This document shows, piece after piece, positions 17,550 to 26,352 of a stretch of DNA of 64,000 nucleotides. Under the pieces are notes generated by a model, which worked only from the letters and a program-made list of their open reading frames with translations, was not told the origin of the DNA and made no database searches. The stretch's first letter is position 1, and the number at the start of each line of letters is the position of its first letter. Position numbers and translations under genes: made by a program. Origin of the DNA: Saprospiraceae bacterium (GTDB lineage: Bacteria; Bacteroidota; Bacteroidia; Chitinophagales; Saprospiraceae); assembly GCA_028285545.1 (NCBI GenBank), contig JANQPA010000101.1:1-64000 (forward strand), read 5' to 3'.

Positions 17550-18404
17550 CTATCCTATCGCTGCGGAAATAGCACGACCGGCAAAAACTCTTGCCAGATG
17601 CTGCCGATAATCTTCTGATGCAAAATGGTCACCCATAATATCCACTCCTTGGGCGGCACCATTAGCAGCTGATTCGATATTACCACTATTCAATGTATTA
17701 CCTTCTAGTGCACTTGAAACATTATTATCCTTGAAGGCGGCATCAGAAACTCCGGTAAATGCAATACTGGCACCACTGCAGGTGTCTCCATCTGCACTAA
17801 TCATGGCTGCACAACCGACAATCGCAAATCTAGAAGCAGGTTGCATAAATTTGGCATAGGCAGAACGAGTATTTCCTGAGGGAACAGGTACTCTTATTTC
17901 CGTAAGGATTTCATTATCTGCTAATGCGGTTTCGAAAAAACCAGTGAAGAAGTCTCCGGCAGAAATATGCCGTTCACCTCCAGGTCCTTTGACCACAATA
18001 GTAGCATTAGATGCTAATATTACTGCCGGCCAGTCGGCGGCAGGATCTGCATGAGCAAGGCTGCCTCCAATCGTTCCTTTATTTCTTACTTGTGTATCTC
18101 CGATGAGCCCTGCTGCCTGTGGAAACATATCGAGTTCATTTCCAAAAGCATCTGAATTGGCAATATCATCATGGGTAGCGGCAGCACCTATGGCAATATG
18201 ATCGCCATTATTTCGGATATAACGCAACTCTGGAATGCGGCCGATGTCAACTAAAACGCCTGGTTGATTCAGGCGAAGCTTCATAGCCGGGAGAAGGCTG
18301 TGCCCTCCAGCGAGCAGCTTTGCATTATCGCCATGCTCCTGCAACATGCCTACCGCTTCATCAACGGAGCCGGCACGTGTATATTGAAAATTTGCTGGTA
18401 TCAT
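17550..18404 (-). CDS. coxM: FAD-binding subunit of molybdenum hydroxylase (CoxM-like)
   Basis: 284 residues, the usual size of the medium subunit of CO dehydrogenase-type and related molybdenum hydroxylases. FAD-binding motifs are AGGHS at 32-36 and TIGG at 111-114, each at the expected place. The C-terminal CO_deh_flav_C-type domain starts near residue 175 (SAYAKFMQPASRFAIVG). It passes electrons from the iron-sulfur subunit to the acceptor. No signal peptide. The gene order small-large-medium differs from the M-S-L order of classical CO dehydrogenase operons. Confidence 0.9.
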   Translation of the reverse strand: MIPANFQYTRAGSVDEAVGMLQEHGDNAKLLAGGHSLLPAMKLRLNQPGVLVDIGRIPELRYIRNNGDHIAIGAAATHDDIANSDAFGNELDMFPQAAGLIGDTQVRNKGTIGGSLAHADPAADWPAVILASNATIVVKGPGGERHISAGDFFTGFFETALADNEILTEIRVPVPSGNTRSAYAKFMQPASRFAIVGCAAMISADGDTCSGASIAFTGVSDAAFKDNNVSSALEGNTLNSGNIESAANGAAQGVDIMGDHFASEDYRQHLARVFAGRAISAAIG

Positions 18405-18584
18405 AGTTTTATTTTTAGAAGATCAGAAAATACAAGATTTATTTCCAATCCTGTTTTTTTAATAATGTTCTGGTAGTCTGGTATGCTAGTAGTCTGGTGA
18501 TAGAATATTTACGATTATCTTAATACTAATACTCATTACTCCATACCTCTACCTGTCGGTAGACAGGCACTACTCAATACTAGA
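18405..18584. repeat. coxL-coxM spacer with short repeats
   Basis: 180 nt with repeated TAGTCTGGT words (18474 and about 18490), ACTCATTACTCC/ACTACTCAATACT-like units and a CCTGTC-ggta-GACAGG hairpin (18552-18567). There is no ORF. The hairpin resembles the GC-rich core of the dispersed elements near 24.6 and 31.2 kb. Confidence 0.45.
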
Positions 18585-20945
18585 CTATTGCATTGCTCTC
18601 CACACTCTTTCAGGAGTTAGAGGCATTTCCAGGTTTTTCACACCAAACGGAGAAAGAGCATCCATTACTGCATTAACTACAGCAGGGGTAGAACCAATTG
18701 CTCCAGCCTCACCAGCTCCTTTTACTCCGAGAGGATTATGAGGACATGGTGTAACGGTACGATCTATTTCGAATGCAGGAAGATCATCTGCTCTTGGCAT
18801 GGTATAATCCATATAAGAACCATTAATCAACTGGGCATTCTCATCATAAATAGCTCCTTCAAATAAGGCCTGGCCAATTCCCTGGGCAACTCCTCCATGA
18901 ATTTGACCATCCACAATCATAGGATTAATAACATTTCCAACATCATCAACGGCAATGAAGCGTTTAAGTTTAACACTGCCGGTATCTTTATCGACTTCCA
19001 CAATGGCGATGTGTGCACCAAAGGGGTAGGTAAAGTTTGCAGGATCATAGAAACTGGAAAAGTCCATACCTGGCTCAAGTCCTTCAGGATAATCGTGAGG
19101 AACATAAGCAGTAAGTGCTACATCTCCAAACCCGATACTTTTATCGGTACCTTTAACGGTCCATTTTCCTTCTGCAAATTCGAGGTCTCCCTCTGCTGCT
19201 TCTAATTTATGGGCTGCTATTTTGGCGCCTTTTTCCAATACCTTTTCAATACTTTTAATGATGGCACTACCTCCAACAGCTAGAGAACGTGAACCATAGG
19301 TACCCATACCAAAAGCTACAGATTCGGAATCTCCATGGACGATTTCAACATCATCCAGTGCTATTCCAAACTTATCAGCTACTACCTGAGCAAATGTAGT
19401 TTCGTGACCTTGCCCATGTGAATGTGCTCCTGTGTAAACACTCACTTTACCGGTTGGTTGAACACGTACTTGTCCCACTTCATATAGTCCGGCCCTGGCA
19501 CCCAGTGCACCAACAACTGCAGAAGGGGCAATACCACAAGCTTCAATATAGGTAGAAAAGCCAATTCCTAAATATTTTCCATTAGCACGGGCTTCTGCCT
19601 GCTCTTTACGGAAATCATCATAGCCTACCATTTCAAGAGCACGTTCCAAAACACGGTGGTAATTCCCACTATCATATTGAAGTGCAACCTGAGTGGCATA
19701 CCCTTCCTGCTCTACTCCATCAAATGGTGGTATAAAGTTTTTGAGGCGCAATTCGGCCGGATCCATATTCATTTCCAGAGCAGCCGTATCTAATAATCTT
19801 TCTAAAAGATAGGTAGCTTCCGGGCGGCCCGCTCCTCGATAGGCATCAACAGGGGTGGTATGTGTAAATACCCCGGTTACATCGACGTTTATTTTAGGTG
19901 TGGTGTATAATCCTTGCAACAGCGTTCCATGTAGCCAGGTGGGTACACAAGGAGCAAAAGTTGATAGGTAAGCCCCTAAATTGGCAAGGGTATTCACACG
20001 CAATCCAACAATATTCCCTTCGGCATCGAAGCCCATTTCTGCGGTAGTCACATGGTCCCGACCATGAGCATCAGTCATAAAACTTTCACTCCGTTCGGCC
20101 GTCCATTTGATGGGTCTGTTTATTTGCTTAGAAGCCCAAACTACCAAAGCTTCTTCTGTATAGTGGAATATTTTACTTCCAAATCCACCTCCTACATCCG
20201 GAGCCACTACACGAACTCTATGTTCGGGTATTCCCAATACAAAGGCGGAAATTAATAAACGGGTTAAGTGTGGGTTTTGGGAAGTTGTATATAATGTATA
20301 TTTATCACCTGCTGATTCATAATGGCCAATAGCACTTCGAGGCTCGATGGCATTAGGAATTAAACGCTGGTTGGTAAAATCCAATTTGGTGATGTGGTGA
20401 GCAGCATCCATAGCAGCATCTACTTCCTCTTTAGGATTTCCTAATTCCCAATCGAAACACAAATTCCCTGGAGCATCAGGATGTACCTGGGGCGCACCAT
20501 CTTTTACTGCTTTGGCAGCATTAGCAACTGCATCCAATTCCTCATAATCAATCTCAACCATTTCTGCAGCATCTTTAGCTATTTCCCGACTCTCAGCAAT
20601 CACCATTGCCACATTGTCTCCAACGTGTTTTACTACATCCGCTACCAATAGTGGGTGAGGAGGTTCCTTCATGGTATCTCCATTTTTAAAGTTCACCTGC
20701 CAGCCACAAGGTACGCCATTCACGCCAGCTGCTGCAATATCTTTGCCTGTAAAAATAGCAACTACTCCCTCCATGCCCTCTGCTGCGGAGGTATCTATTC
20801 CTGTAATTTTAGCATGAGCATATGGACTTCGGATAATGCAGGCATAGGTCATTCCCGGAAGTACTATATCATCCGTATATCGCCCTTTGCCAGTTAGAAA
20901 GCGCTTATCTTCAACGCGTTTCACTGATTTACCTATATATGTCAT
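18585..20945 (-). CDS. coxL: Molybdenum-cofactor large subunit, form II CoxL type
   Basis: 786 residues, a full-length molybdopterin-cytosine-dinucleotide-binding subunit of the xanthine oxidase family. Seen: GGGFGSK (252-258), the active-site loop AYRGAGR (368-374), [10 protein letters not shown] (511-520) and the catalytic glutamate E746 in [11 protein letters not shown]. True CO-oxidising (form I) enzymes carry AYRCSFR with the copper-binding Cys; this protein has Gly there and so belongs to form II. Many form II members do not oxidise CO, and the natural substrate here is unknown. Works as a heterotrimer with the FAD and 2Fe-2S subunits encoded alongside. Confidence 0.93.
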   Translation of the reverse strand: MTYIGKSVKRVEDKRFLTGKGRYTDDIVLPGMTYACIIRSPYAHAKITGIDTSAAEGMEGVVAIFTGKDIAAAGVNGVPCGWQVNFKNGDTMKEPPHPLLVADVVKHVGDNVAMVIAESREIAKDAAEMVEIDYEELDAVANAAKAVKDGAPQVHPDAPGNLCFDWELGNPKEEVDAAMDAAHHITKLDFTNQRLIPNAIEPRSAIGHYESAGDKYTLYTTSQNPHLTRLLISAFVLGIPEHRVRVVAPDVGGGFGSKIFHYTEEALVVWASKQINRPIKWTAERSESFMTDAHGRDHVTTAEMGFDAEGNIVGLRVNTLANLGAYLSTFAPCVPTWLHGTLLQGLYTTPKINVDVTGVFTHTTPVDAYRGAGRPEATYLLERLLDTAALEMNMDPAELRLKNFIPPFDGVEQEGYATQVALQYDSGNYHRVLERALEMVGYDDFRKEQAEARANGKYLGIGFSTYIEACGIAPSAVVGALGARAGLYEVGQVRVQPTGKVSVYTGAHSHGQGHETTFAQVVADKFGIALDDVEIVHGDSESVAFGMGTYGSRSLAVGGSAIIKSIEKVLEKGAKIAAHKLEAAEGDLEFAEGKWTVKGTDKSIGFGDVALTAYVPHDYPEGLEPGMDFSSFYDPANFTYPFGAHIAIVEVDKDTGSVKLKRFIAVDDVGNVINPMIVDGQIHGGVAQGIGQALFEGAIYDENAQLINGSYMDYTMPRADDLPAFEIDRTVTPCPHNPLGVKGAGEAGAIGSTPAVVNAVMDALSPFGVKNLEMPLTPERVWRAMQ

Positions 20946-20965
20946 TTTAATTTTATTTTTTGTTC

Positions 20966-21023
20966 AAAGATATTATGTAGTAATTCTGCCCCGGCCGGGG
21001 CAGAATTACTACATAATATCTTT
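20966..21023 (-). promoter_or_regulatory. 58-bp perfect palindrome between coxS and coxL
   Basis: Two 29-nt arms (20966-20994 and 20995-21023) are exact reverse complements with no loop; the centre is CCGGCCGG. It begins 12 nt after the coxS stop and ends 20 nt before the coxL start. In RNA it would fold into a very stable stem, probably an attenuator, a processing or stabilising element, or a terminator that must be read through. Confidence 0.85.
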
Positions 21024-21034
21024 ATAGTGATTTA

Positions 21035-21505
21035 TTATCCATTCATTTTCTCAGCAGCGTATTGAATTGACTCTACAATATTATGATAGCCAGTACAGCG
21101 ACAATAATTTCCTTCAAGAGCATGTCGAATTTCTTGTTCGTTCGGATTGGGATTACGATCTAACAAGTCTGCTGCCAACATCACCATACCTGGTGTACAA
21201 AATCCACACTGTAGACCATGTTTTTCTTTAAAGCCTTCCTGAATAGGATGGAGGTTTCCATTCTGGGCTATGCCTTCAATTGTAGTAACATTAGAGCCGT
21301 CTGCCTGGGCAGCCAGCATAGTGCAGGATTTAACGGCCTTGCCATCTACCAGAATGGTGCAGGTTCCACAGCTGCTGGTGTCACAACCAATGTGGGTGCC
21401 TGTGAGTCCAAGTTCGTCTCTAAGGTAGAGCGCCAACATAGTGCGGGAGTCTACCTCATCACTATAGGACTTTCCGTTAATAGTAAGATTGATCTTAACG
21501 TTCAT
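21035..21505 (-). CDS. coxS: 2Fe-2S subunit of molybdenum hydroxylase (CoxS-like)
   Basis: 156 residues, the usual small-subunit length. The plant-type 2Fe-2S cluster is bound by C41, C46, C49 and C61 (CDTSSCGTC, SCTML). The second cluster is bound by C100, C103, C135 and C137 (QCGFCTPGM, YCRCTGY). All eight cysteines are present. It carries electrons from the molybdenum site to FAD. The gene lies between coxG and coxL, separated from coxL by the 58-bp palindrome. No twin-arginine signal, so the enzyme is cytosolic. Confidence 0.95.
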   Translation of the reverse strand: MNVKINLTINGKSYSDEVDSRTMLALYLRDELGLTGTHIGCDTSSCGTCTILVDGKAVKSCTMLAAQADGSNVTTIEGIAQNGNLHPIQEGFKEKHGLQCGFCTPGMVMLAADLLDRNPNPNEQEIRHALEGNYCRCTGYHNIVESIQYAAEKMNG

Positions 21506-21715
21506 AAAATTGCCTGATTTGGGTTTTGAAAGAATAAATTATTGGTAGAAGGTAGAAAGTATAAGGACAAAAGATAAAGCTCGATAACTTAATAAAGGTT
21601 TGTTCTTTTACTTTTTACAGACTACACTAAAGTTGTTTTACAACCTGTATTTTATACTAGAGAGCCCGGATTGAAGCTTTTCTGGAACTGATCGGCACCA
21701 GGCTTTCTTTTATTA
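21506..21715. repeat. coxG-coxS spacer with GGTAGAAGGTA-type repeat
   Basis: 210 nt. At 21543-21575 there is a run similar to the repeat upstream of thrS (GGTAGAAGGTAGAAAGTATAA). A partly complementary TTCTTTTACTTTTTAC lies near 21602-21620. No ORF or convincing promoter. Confidence 0.45.
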
Positions 21716-22168
21716 TTAACTTAATGAAGCATTAGAAACTTCCTCTTCCATCGCACTAAAAAATTGTTTGGATAAAGTGTTGGCTACTCCGCTAAGAACT
21801 CTTTGCCCTGTCCTTGCCAATAATCCCGACAATTTGGCTTTGCCATCAAAAGACATTTCTGTTTCTTCCTCTGTTATTGGTTTGAGAAAAATATGCACTT
21901 CCGCACTAACATTCCCGATCTTACTATTTTGTTTGATGTTAAGAATAAAACTTTCAGGTTCCAGTTTTTCCAATACGGAAAGTTCTCCTTTAAAAGACCC
22001 TTTCACCGGGCCAAGCTTCACATCGGCAATAGCCTCGTAAATGTCCTCTCCTTTGCTATCCAGTCGAGATACTCCTGGGGTGATGCGGGCGAGTGTATCA
22101 GCATCCATTAATTTGTCCCATAATACATCAGGAGTGGTCTTGAAGTTGTGTTGCCCCTTCAGTTTCAT
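21716..22168 (-). CDS. coxG: CoxG-like SRPBCC protein
   Basis: 150 residues forming a START/SRPBCC-type fold of the CoxG family: opening GQHNFKTTPDVLWDKLMDADTL, the middle GPVKGSFKGELSV and a C-terminal amphipathic helix (LSGVANTLSKQFFSAMEEE). In Oligotropha, CoxG anchors CO dehydrogenase to the cytoplasmic membrane. Here it is the first gene of the cluster. A similar docking role is inferred from position and family. Confidence 0.85.
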   Translation of the reverse strand: MKLKGQHNFKTTPDVLWDKLMDADTLARITPGVSRLDSKGEDIYEAIADVKLGPVKGSFKGELSVLEKLEPESFILNIKQNSKIGNVSAEVHIFLKPITEEETEMSFDGKAKLSGLLARTGQRVLSGVANTLSKQFFSAMEEEVSNASLS

Positions 22169-22446
22169 ACAGTTGTGGTTTTTCGTAAGAATTTTCGCAG
22201 GTCAGATTTCTAAAATCCTCTAATTATATCGACTTTTCTGCATTTCTCAAAATAAAGTAGCGGAAATAAAAGGTGAATCCGAAAATAATGACAATTAAGT
22301 CCTCAAATAAGATTAAGGATTAAAAAAAGAGACCTTTTTTAGCCCTTTCTTATAAATGACTGTGGTGATGGTTTCCTCATCTAGCTATAAAAACGTTTTT
22401 TCAGTACCAACAGAAAACTTTAAACATCTTACAATATATTTAGGCT
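22169..22446. other. Divergent intergenic region, coxG / TonB receptor
   Basis: 278 nt that must hold the promoters for the cox cluster (minus) and the receptor gene (plus). It is A/T-rich. I could not place a good TAnnTTTG match for either strand, and see no operator-like repeat apart from poly-A/T runs near 22320-22345. Confidence 0.4.
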
Positions 22447-24504
22447 ATGAAAACAAATAGTCTCTTTTTTATTATCACCCTTTTCCCCGTCTTTACTTTG
22501 GTAGGGCAGGACAATTCCGATTCTTTATGGGTAGAACAATTAAACACTGTTGAGATATCAGCACCGAGGATAGATGGAGAAGATACCCGCCTTCCAATAG
22601 CTTTAAGTGTTATTGGCCAGACACAAATACAAAAAGCTCAAGCTCAACTTTCTCTTCAGGAATCCCTGCCTTTTGTTCCAGGTTTATTCGCCATCAATCC
22701 CGATAATTTTGCTCAGGATTTGAGGGTTTCTATTCGAGGATTTGGTGCCCGGGCAGCTTTTGGCATCAGGGGAATAAAAATTCTGGTGGATGGTTTGCCA
22801 GAAACTACTCCTGATGGACAATCCCAACTGGATAATCTGGATTTGGGGGTAGTCAAACAAATAGAGGTAATTCGAGGGCCTAGTTCCGGACTTTATGGTA
22901 ATGCATCCGGAGGGGTTATTCAGGTTAATACTGAAGATCCTTCCTCCAACTTCTTTGCTGAAACCAGACTGTTAGCAGGTTCTTATGGTTTACAGCAATA
23001 TCAACTTAAAGCCGGCCAACAGGTAGGCAAGTTTGGTTACCTCATTCATGGTGCTCATACTTCGATGGATGGTTACAGGGAAAATAGCGGTGTTAAGAAT
23101 ACTCTGCTCAATGGTAAATTTAATCTTGACCTTAGTGAAGCATCAAAATTTCGGCTTATCCTAAACCATGTCAATAGTCCTCAGGCAGATGATCCTGGAG
23201 GTATCAACCAAGAAGCTGTAAATGAGGATAGACGGCAGGCACGAGATAGGAACCTCCAATTCAAATCCGGTGAAGAAGTCCAGCAAAGTAAAGTGGGATT
23301 GGTCTATGAGGGGATTTTTTCTTCCAAGCACCAATTGCAAGCCCGACTCTTTTATCTCAGTAGAGATTTTAATAACCGGCTTCCTTTTGGCTTTGGAGGC
23401 ATTGTAGATTTGTCTCGTTCTTATTTAGGAGGTGGATTTACTTATCAATTTTCAAATAACAGTGAAAAACTAGCTCATAAATTAAAAATCGGGCTGGATT
23501 GGGATGACCAAACGGATGACCGACTTAGGTTTGTAAATCTTGATGGTGAACAGGGAGACAAGACATTGGATCAGGAAGAATCTTTTTCCAATATTGGTCT
23601 ATATGTATTACAGGATTTTGAATGGAAGAATTTTATGATAAAACTAGGGCTTCGATATGATGCTGCAAAACTACAATCCGCAGATCGGTTTATTTCAAAT
23701 GGTGATGATTCCGGAGAAATCAATTTGAACAATTTTAATCCTATTTTCGGACTTTCTTTTCAGATTCATCCGGCCTTTAATGTCTATGGAAATTTTTCCA
23801 GCAGCTTTGAGACCCCCACTCTTACTGAATTATCTAATAACCCCAATGGCCAAGGAGGCTTTAATGATCAACTCAATCCTCAAAAAGCTAATAACTTTGA
23901 AATTGGATTTAAGGGAAGTAGTGGCAAAAGAGTGAAATATGGACTAGCGGTTTTTTACATAGATATTGATCAGGAATTGATTCCTTTTGAATTAGAAGAT
24001 TTTCCAGGACGTACCTTTTATCGGAATGCAGGAAGTTCTTCCAGAAAAGGTCTGGAATTTGAAGGAAGTGTTTTACTCTCCTCTGGCCTAATCGCTCAGT
24101 TAAGTTATACCTATTCAGATTTCCAATATGAAGATTTTGCAACGGAAAATGGCAATTTAAATGGGAATCAAACCCCTGGAATTCCAAAACAAATGGCCTC
24201 ACTTGGTTTAAACTATTTACACTCCTCTGGCTTTTTTGCCATTGCTCAAAGCCGATTGATAGGTGAGCTATTTACTAACGACGCAAATACAGTAATGGAT
24301 AGTGGTTACGTTTTAACAAATCTTCGATTAGGGCATAGTTTTGGGTTTTCTAATTGGACTCTTGAACCCTTTTTGGGCATCAATAATATATTTGATACAC
24401 GCTTTAACAGCAATATTCGCATCAATGCTTTTGGTGGGCGTTATTTTGAGCCAGGCGCAGAACGGAATATTTATTTGGGTGTGAAGGCGAGGTTTGGAGA
24501 TTAG
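22447..24504 (+). CDS. TonB-dependent outer-membrane receptor
   Basis: 685 residues. Signal peptide about 1-20 (ends LVGQ). A TonB-box-like stretch (LNTVEISAPRI) leads into the plug domain (about 45-165: LRVSIRGFGARAAFGIRGIK, QIEVIRGPSSGLYGNASGGVIQV). A barrel of about 22 strands follows to the C-terminus. There is no carboxypeptidase-like N-terminal extension and no SusC signature, so this is an ordinary siderophore/cofactor-type receptor, not a glycan SusC. FETPTLTELSNNPNGQGG and an N-P-x-K-A-N-N-F-E-I-G motif are typical of the class. Substrate unknown. A short hairpin with T-run follows. Confidence 0.9.
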   Translation: MKTNSLFFIITLFPVFTLVGQDNSDSLWVEQLNTVEISAPRIDGEDTRLPIALSVIGQTQIQKAQAQLSLQESLPFVPGLFAINPDNFAQDLRVSIRGFGARAAFGIRGIKILVDGLPETTPDGQSQLDNLDLGVVKQIEVIRGPSSGLYGNASGGVIQVNTEDPSSNFFAETRLLAGSYGLQQYQLKAGQQVGKFGYLIHGAHTSMDGYRENSGVKNTLLNGKFNLDLSEASKFRLILNHVNSPQADDPGGINQEAVNEDRRQARDRNLQFKSGEEVQQSKVGLVYEGIFSSKHQLQARLFYLSRDFNNRLPFGFGGIVDLSRSYLGGGFTYQFSNNSEKLAHKLKIGLDWDDQTDDRLRFVNLDGEQGDKTLDQEESFSNIGLYVLQDFEWKNFMIKLGLRYDAAKLQSADRFISNGDDSGEINLNNFNPIFGLSFQIHPAFNVYGNFSSSFETPTLTELSNNPNGQGGFNDQLNPQKANNFEIGFKGSSGKRVKYGLAVFYIDIDQELIPFELEDFPGRTFYRNAGSSSRKGLEFEGSVLLSSGLIAQLSYTYSDFQYEDFATENGNLNGNQTPGIPKQMASLGLNYLHSSGFFAIAQSRLIGELFTNDANTVMDSGYVLTNLRLGHSFGFSNWTLEPFLGINNIFDTRFNSNIRINAFGGRYFEPGAERNIYLGVKARFGD

Positions 24505-24518
24505 GAGGTTGGTCAAAT

Positions 24519-24537
24519 AGCCTAAAGGCTGTTTTTT
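24519..24537 (+). terminator. Terminator after TonB receptor gene
   Basis: AGCCT-aa-AGGCT stem (24519-24530) followed by GTTTTTT, 15 nt after the stop codon. The stem is short. Confidence 0.55.
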
Positions 24538-24611
24538 AAGCATCATAAAGTGTTTTATTTAACAGAAATTTATTCTTTCTAGGCTAAATTTTAGACAGTC
24601 TGAAGTCTGTC

Positions 24612-24664
24612 TTCCAGACATCCGTGCCTGCGGCAGGCGGGCGTGAACGATATAGTACAGTATA
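24612..24664. repeat. 53-bp dispersed intergenic element, copy 1
   Basis: Begins TTCCAGACATCC and ends CAGTATA, exactly as in the 53-bp stretch at 31195-31247. The middle differs but holds the same kind of GC-rich inverted core (GCCTGCGGCAGGC here). It lies 15 nt before the start of the lipoprotein gene at 24680. Confidence 0.6.
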
Positions 24665-24679
24665 GTTTAAAAAAAAATT

Positions 24680-25510
24680 ATGAAAAAAATTATAGTTCTT
24701 ATACCTGTATTGGTAATGCTGTGTTTGATAGGATGTGTTAAATCACCAGATTTTTACACCTATGACTATCCTGAGTTTGCAAAAGATGTAGGGCCTGCCA
24801 ATCCTAATGTTGTGGATAATAAAATATTTCAGGGGGGCCGTATTTTTACCTATAGTTATCAATTATTTGATAGCCTGGGTACTGAAGAACGAATCATCAC
24901 TACCTATAATTTTAATAAATATGTGCCAGTAAATTGGAAAAGAGAGCCTGTACCTATAGGAAAGACCCCCTCCAGAGAATATCCAATTGATGGCATCCGA
25001 CTCAAAGTGCTCAGGAATACAAGTAACTCTACTGAGGCGGATCAACAAACCATCATTGTTTATGAATACTTTAATGATAAGGGTACTATCATACCGGAGA
25101 CCGAACGTACCGGACTTATTGAGGATTCTACCGCCATTGCCTTAAATCCACCTAGAAATAGTGGCTTTGCCCTCCTCCAGTTCAGTCCATATCCTGAGAT
25201 AGAGTTCCCATTGTTTATTGACAAAACCTGGAATAGTAGTCAAACTATTCCTGTTGAATGGGCAGAAATACTCGAAATGGATTTCGAAAACCCGGTACAT
25301 GTATATAGCAGCTTCGAAGTAGTCGATCAAATCACATTAGATTCTCCTTTGGGTCAGCAGCAGGTTTGGGTGATAGAAGTAGATGGGGAATGCAGGTTTA
25401 GGGATACTAAAACAATTCTTTTCTTCAATGAAGCCCTTGGTTTTATGAAAATGGAATTTGAAAATGTGGATGGAAGTAGGATGGTGATGAGTTTGGAGAA
25501 TGTTGAGTAA
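24680..25510 (+). CDS. Lipoprotein of unknown function
   Basis: 276 residues. The lipoprotein signal is MKKIIVLIPVLVMLCLIGC with lipobox LIGC, so the mature protein starts at Cys19 and is membrane-anchored, probably at the outer membrane. The mature part is beta-rich with many aromatic residues (FSPYPEIEFPLFIDKTWNSS; VHVYSSFEVVDQITLDSPLG) and ends FMKMEFENVDGSRMVMSLENV. I recognise no family. It follows the TonB receptor gene on the same strand, but a terminator and a repeat element lie between them, so co-expression is uncertain. Confidence 0.75.
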   Translation: MKKIIVLIPVLVMLCLIGCVKSPDFYTYDYPEFAKDVGPANPNVVDNKIFQGGRIFTYSYQLFDSLGTEERIITTYNFNKYVPVNWKREPVPIGKTPSREYPIDGIRLKVLRNTSNSTEADQQTIIVYEYFNDKGTIIPETERTGLIEDSTAIALNPPRNSGFALLQFSPYPEIEFPLFIDKTWNSSQTIPVEWAEILEMDFENPVHVYSSFEVVDQITLDSPLGQQQVWVIEVDGECRFRDTKTILFFNEALGFMKMEFENVDGSRMVMSLENVE

Positions 25511-25878
25511 GAGTTCTAAAATAAGGTGATATGTCTTTGTTTAAGAGACATGTCATGTCTAGATATGTCATGTTGTAAATATCTGAACAAAACAACACAA
25601 GTTCCTCAAAATCAATGTATTGTTTCAAAAAAAGTCTTTTTTATAGACATGTCATATGTCTATAAAAAGGACATGTCATGTCTAAATATGACATATCTTT
25701 AGTAAAATCCATTCGTCGAACTTTTTAAATATTTCGTCGTGTTCGCTTTTCTATTTTCTAAAATCTTCACAGTTTGGAAACAATTCCACATTACAACCCA
25801 ACATGTTTCTTAATAGGATAGCATTTAGGGAGTAAGAAGAAAAATTAGGTGTTATTTCTTAACACTTAATTCCCAATC
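25511..25878. repeat. Intergenic ATGTC/GACAT array
   Basis: 368 nt without a gene. Between about 25530 and 25697 the 5-mers ATGTC and GACAT occur about nine times. They include two copies of GACATGTCATGTCTA (25547 and 25670) and the 13-bp inverted repeat at 25638-25668 (TTTTTATAGACAT, 5-nt gap, its complement). It could be an operator array, an RNA structure or a small repeat family. The right part (25700-25878) is A/T-rich and shows nothing further. Confidence 0.6.
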
Positions 25879-26217
25879 ATGACAAAGTCTGCAAGTTTCA
25901 AGTCTATTCTTATTTCAATAGTAATTTTGAGTTTCTTATCATTTAGCTGTGGAACAGAATCAGCGGAAATATTCCAACCTGTTACAAACGACATCCAGCC
26001 ATTGGACTACGATCCCGTATTTAAGGAAAAACCAGCGGACCCCGACACCTTTGATGATCTTAACAACCTAGTGGACAGGTCATTGGGAGAAAAGGAAAGC
26101 CAAAGAGATCTTAGCCCTACTGCTCAGGAAAATCCCAACCAAGACACTGAATCGAAAAAAGAAATAAAGAAAGAAGGTATTAAGCCAGATAAGCCAACCG
26201 AATGTGACCATTGTTAG
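25879..26217 (+). CDS. Small acidic/hydrophilic lipoprotein
   Basis: 112 residues. N-terminal lipoprotein signal with lipobox SFSC (Cys24). The rest is hydrophilic and looks disordered, rich in Asp, Glu, Lys and Pro (PLDYDPVFKEKPADPDTF; KKEIKKEGIKPDKPTE). It ends in CDHC, a possible metal or disulfide site. No family recognised. Preceded by the ATGTC/GACAT array, which may control it. Both the lipobox and a clean ORF support a real gene. Confidence 0.6.
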   Translation: MTKSASFKSILISIVILSFLSFSCGTESAEIFQPVTNDIQPLDYDPVFKEKPADPDTFDDLNNLVDRSLGEKESQRDLSPTAQENPNQDTESKKEIKKEGIKPDKPTECDHC

Positions 26218-26352
26218 CATATAACAGTCAAATTACATACTGGTTTCGCCAACAGCGAATGGTACACCTATATCTTTCATTTCCTTCGAAAGACGCCTAC
26301 AACCATTTTCATCATTTAACCCAAACAGTATCATAGCTTTGGCGAGCCAGTA

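Noticed and set aside
18585-20945. True (form I) carbon monoxide dehydrogenase
   Set aside because: The active-site loop is AYRGAGR; the copper-binding Cys of AYRCSFR is absent, so I describe it as form II with unknown substrate.
22447-25510. SusC/SusD pair
   Set aside because: The receptor lacks the SusC N-terminal extension and the following lipoprotein shows no SusD features; a terminator separates them.
25530-25697. CRISPR array
   Set aside because: Repeats are short, irregularly spaced and partly palindromic; no constant-length spacers and no cas genes in the window.
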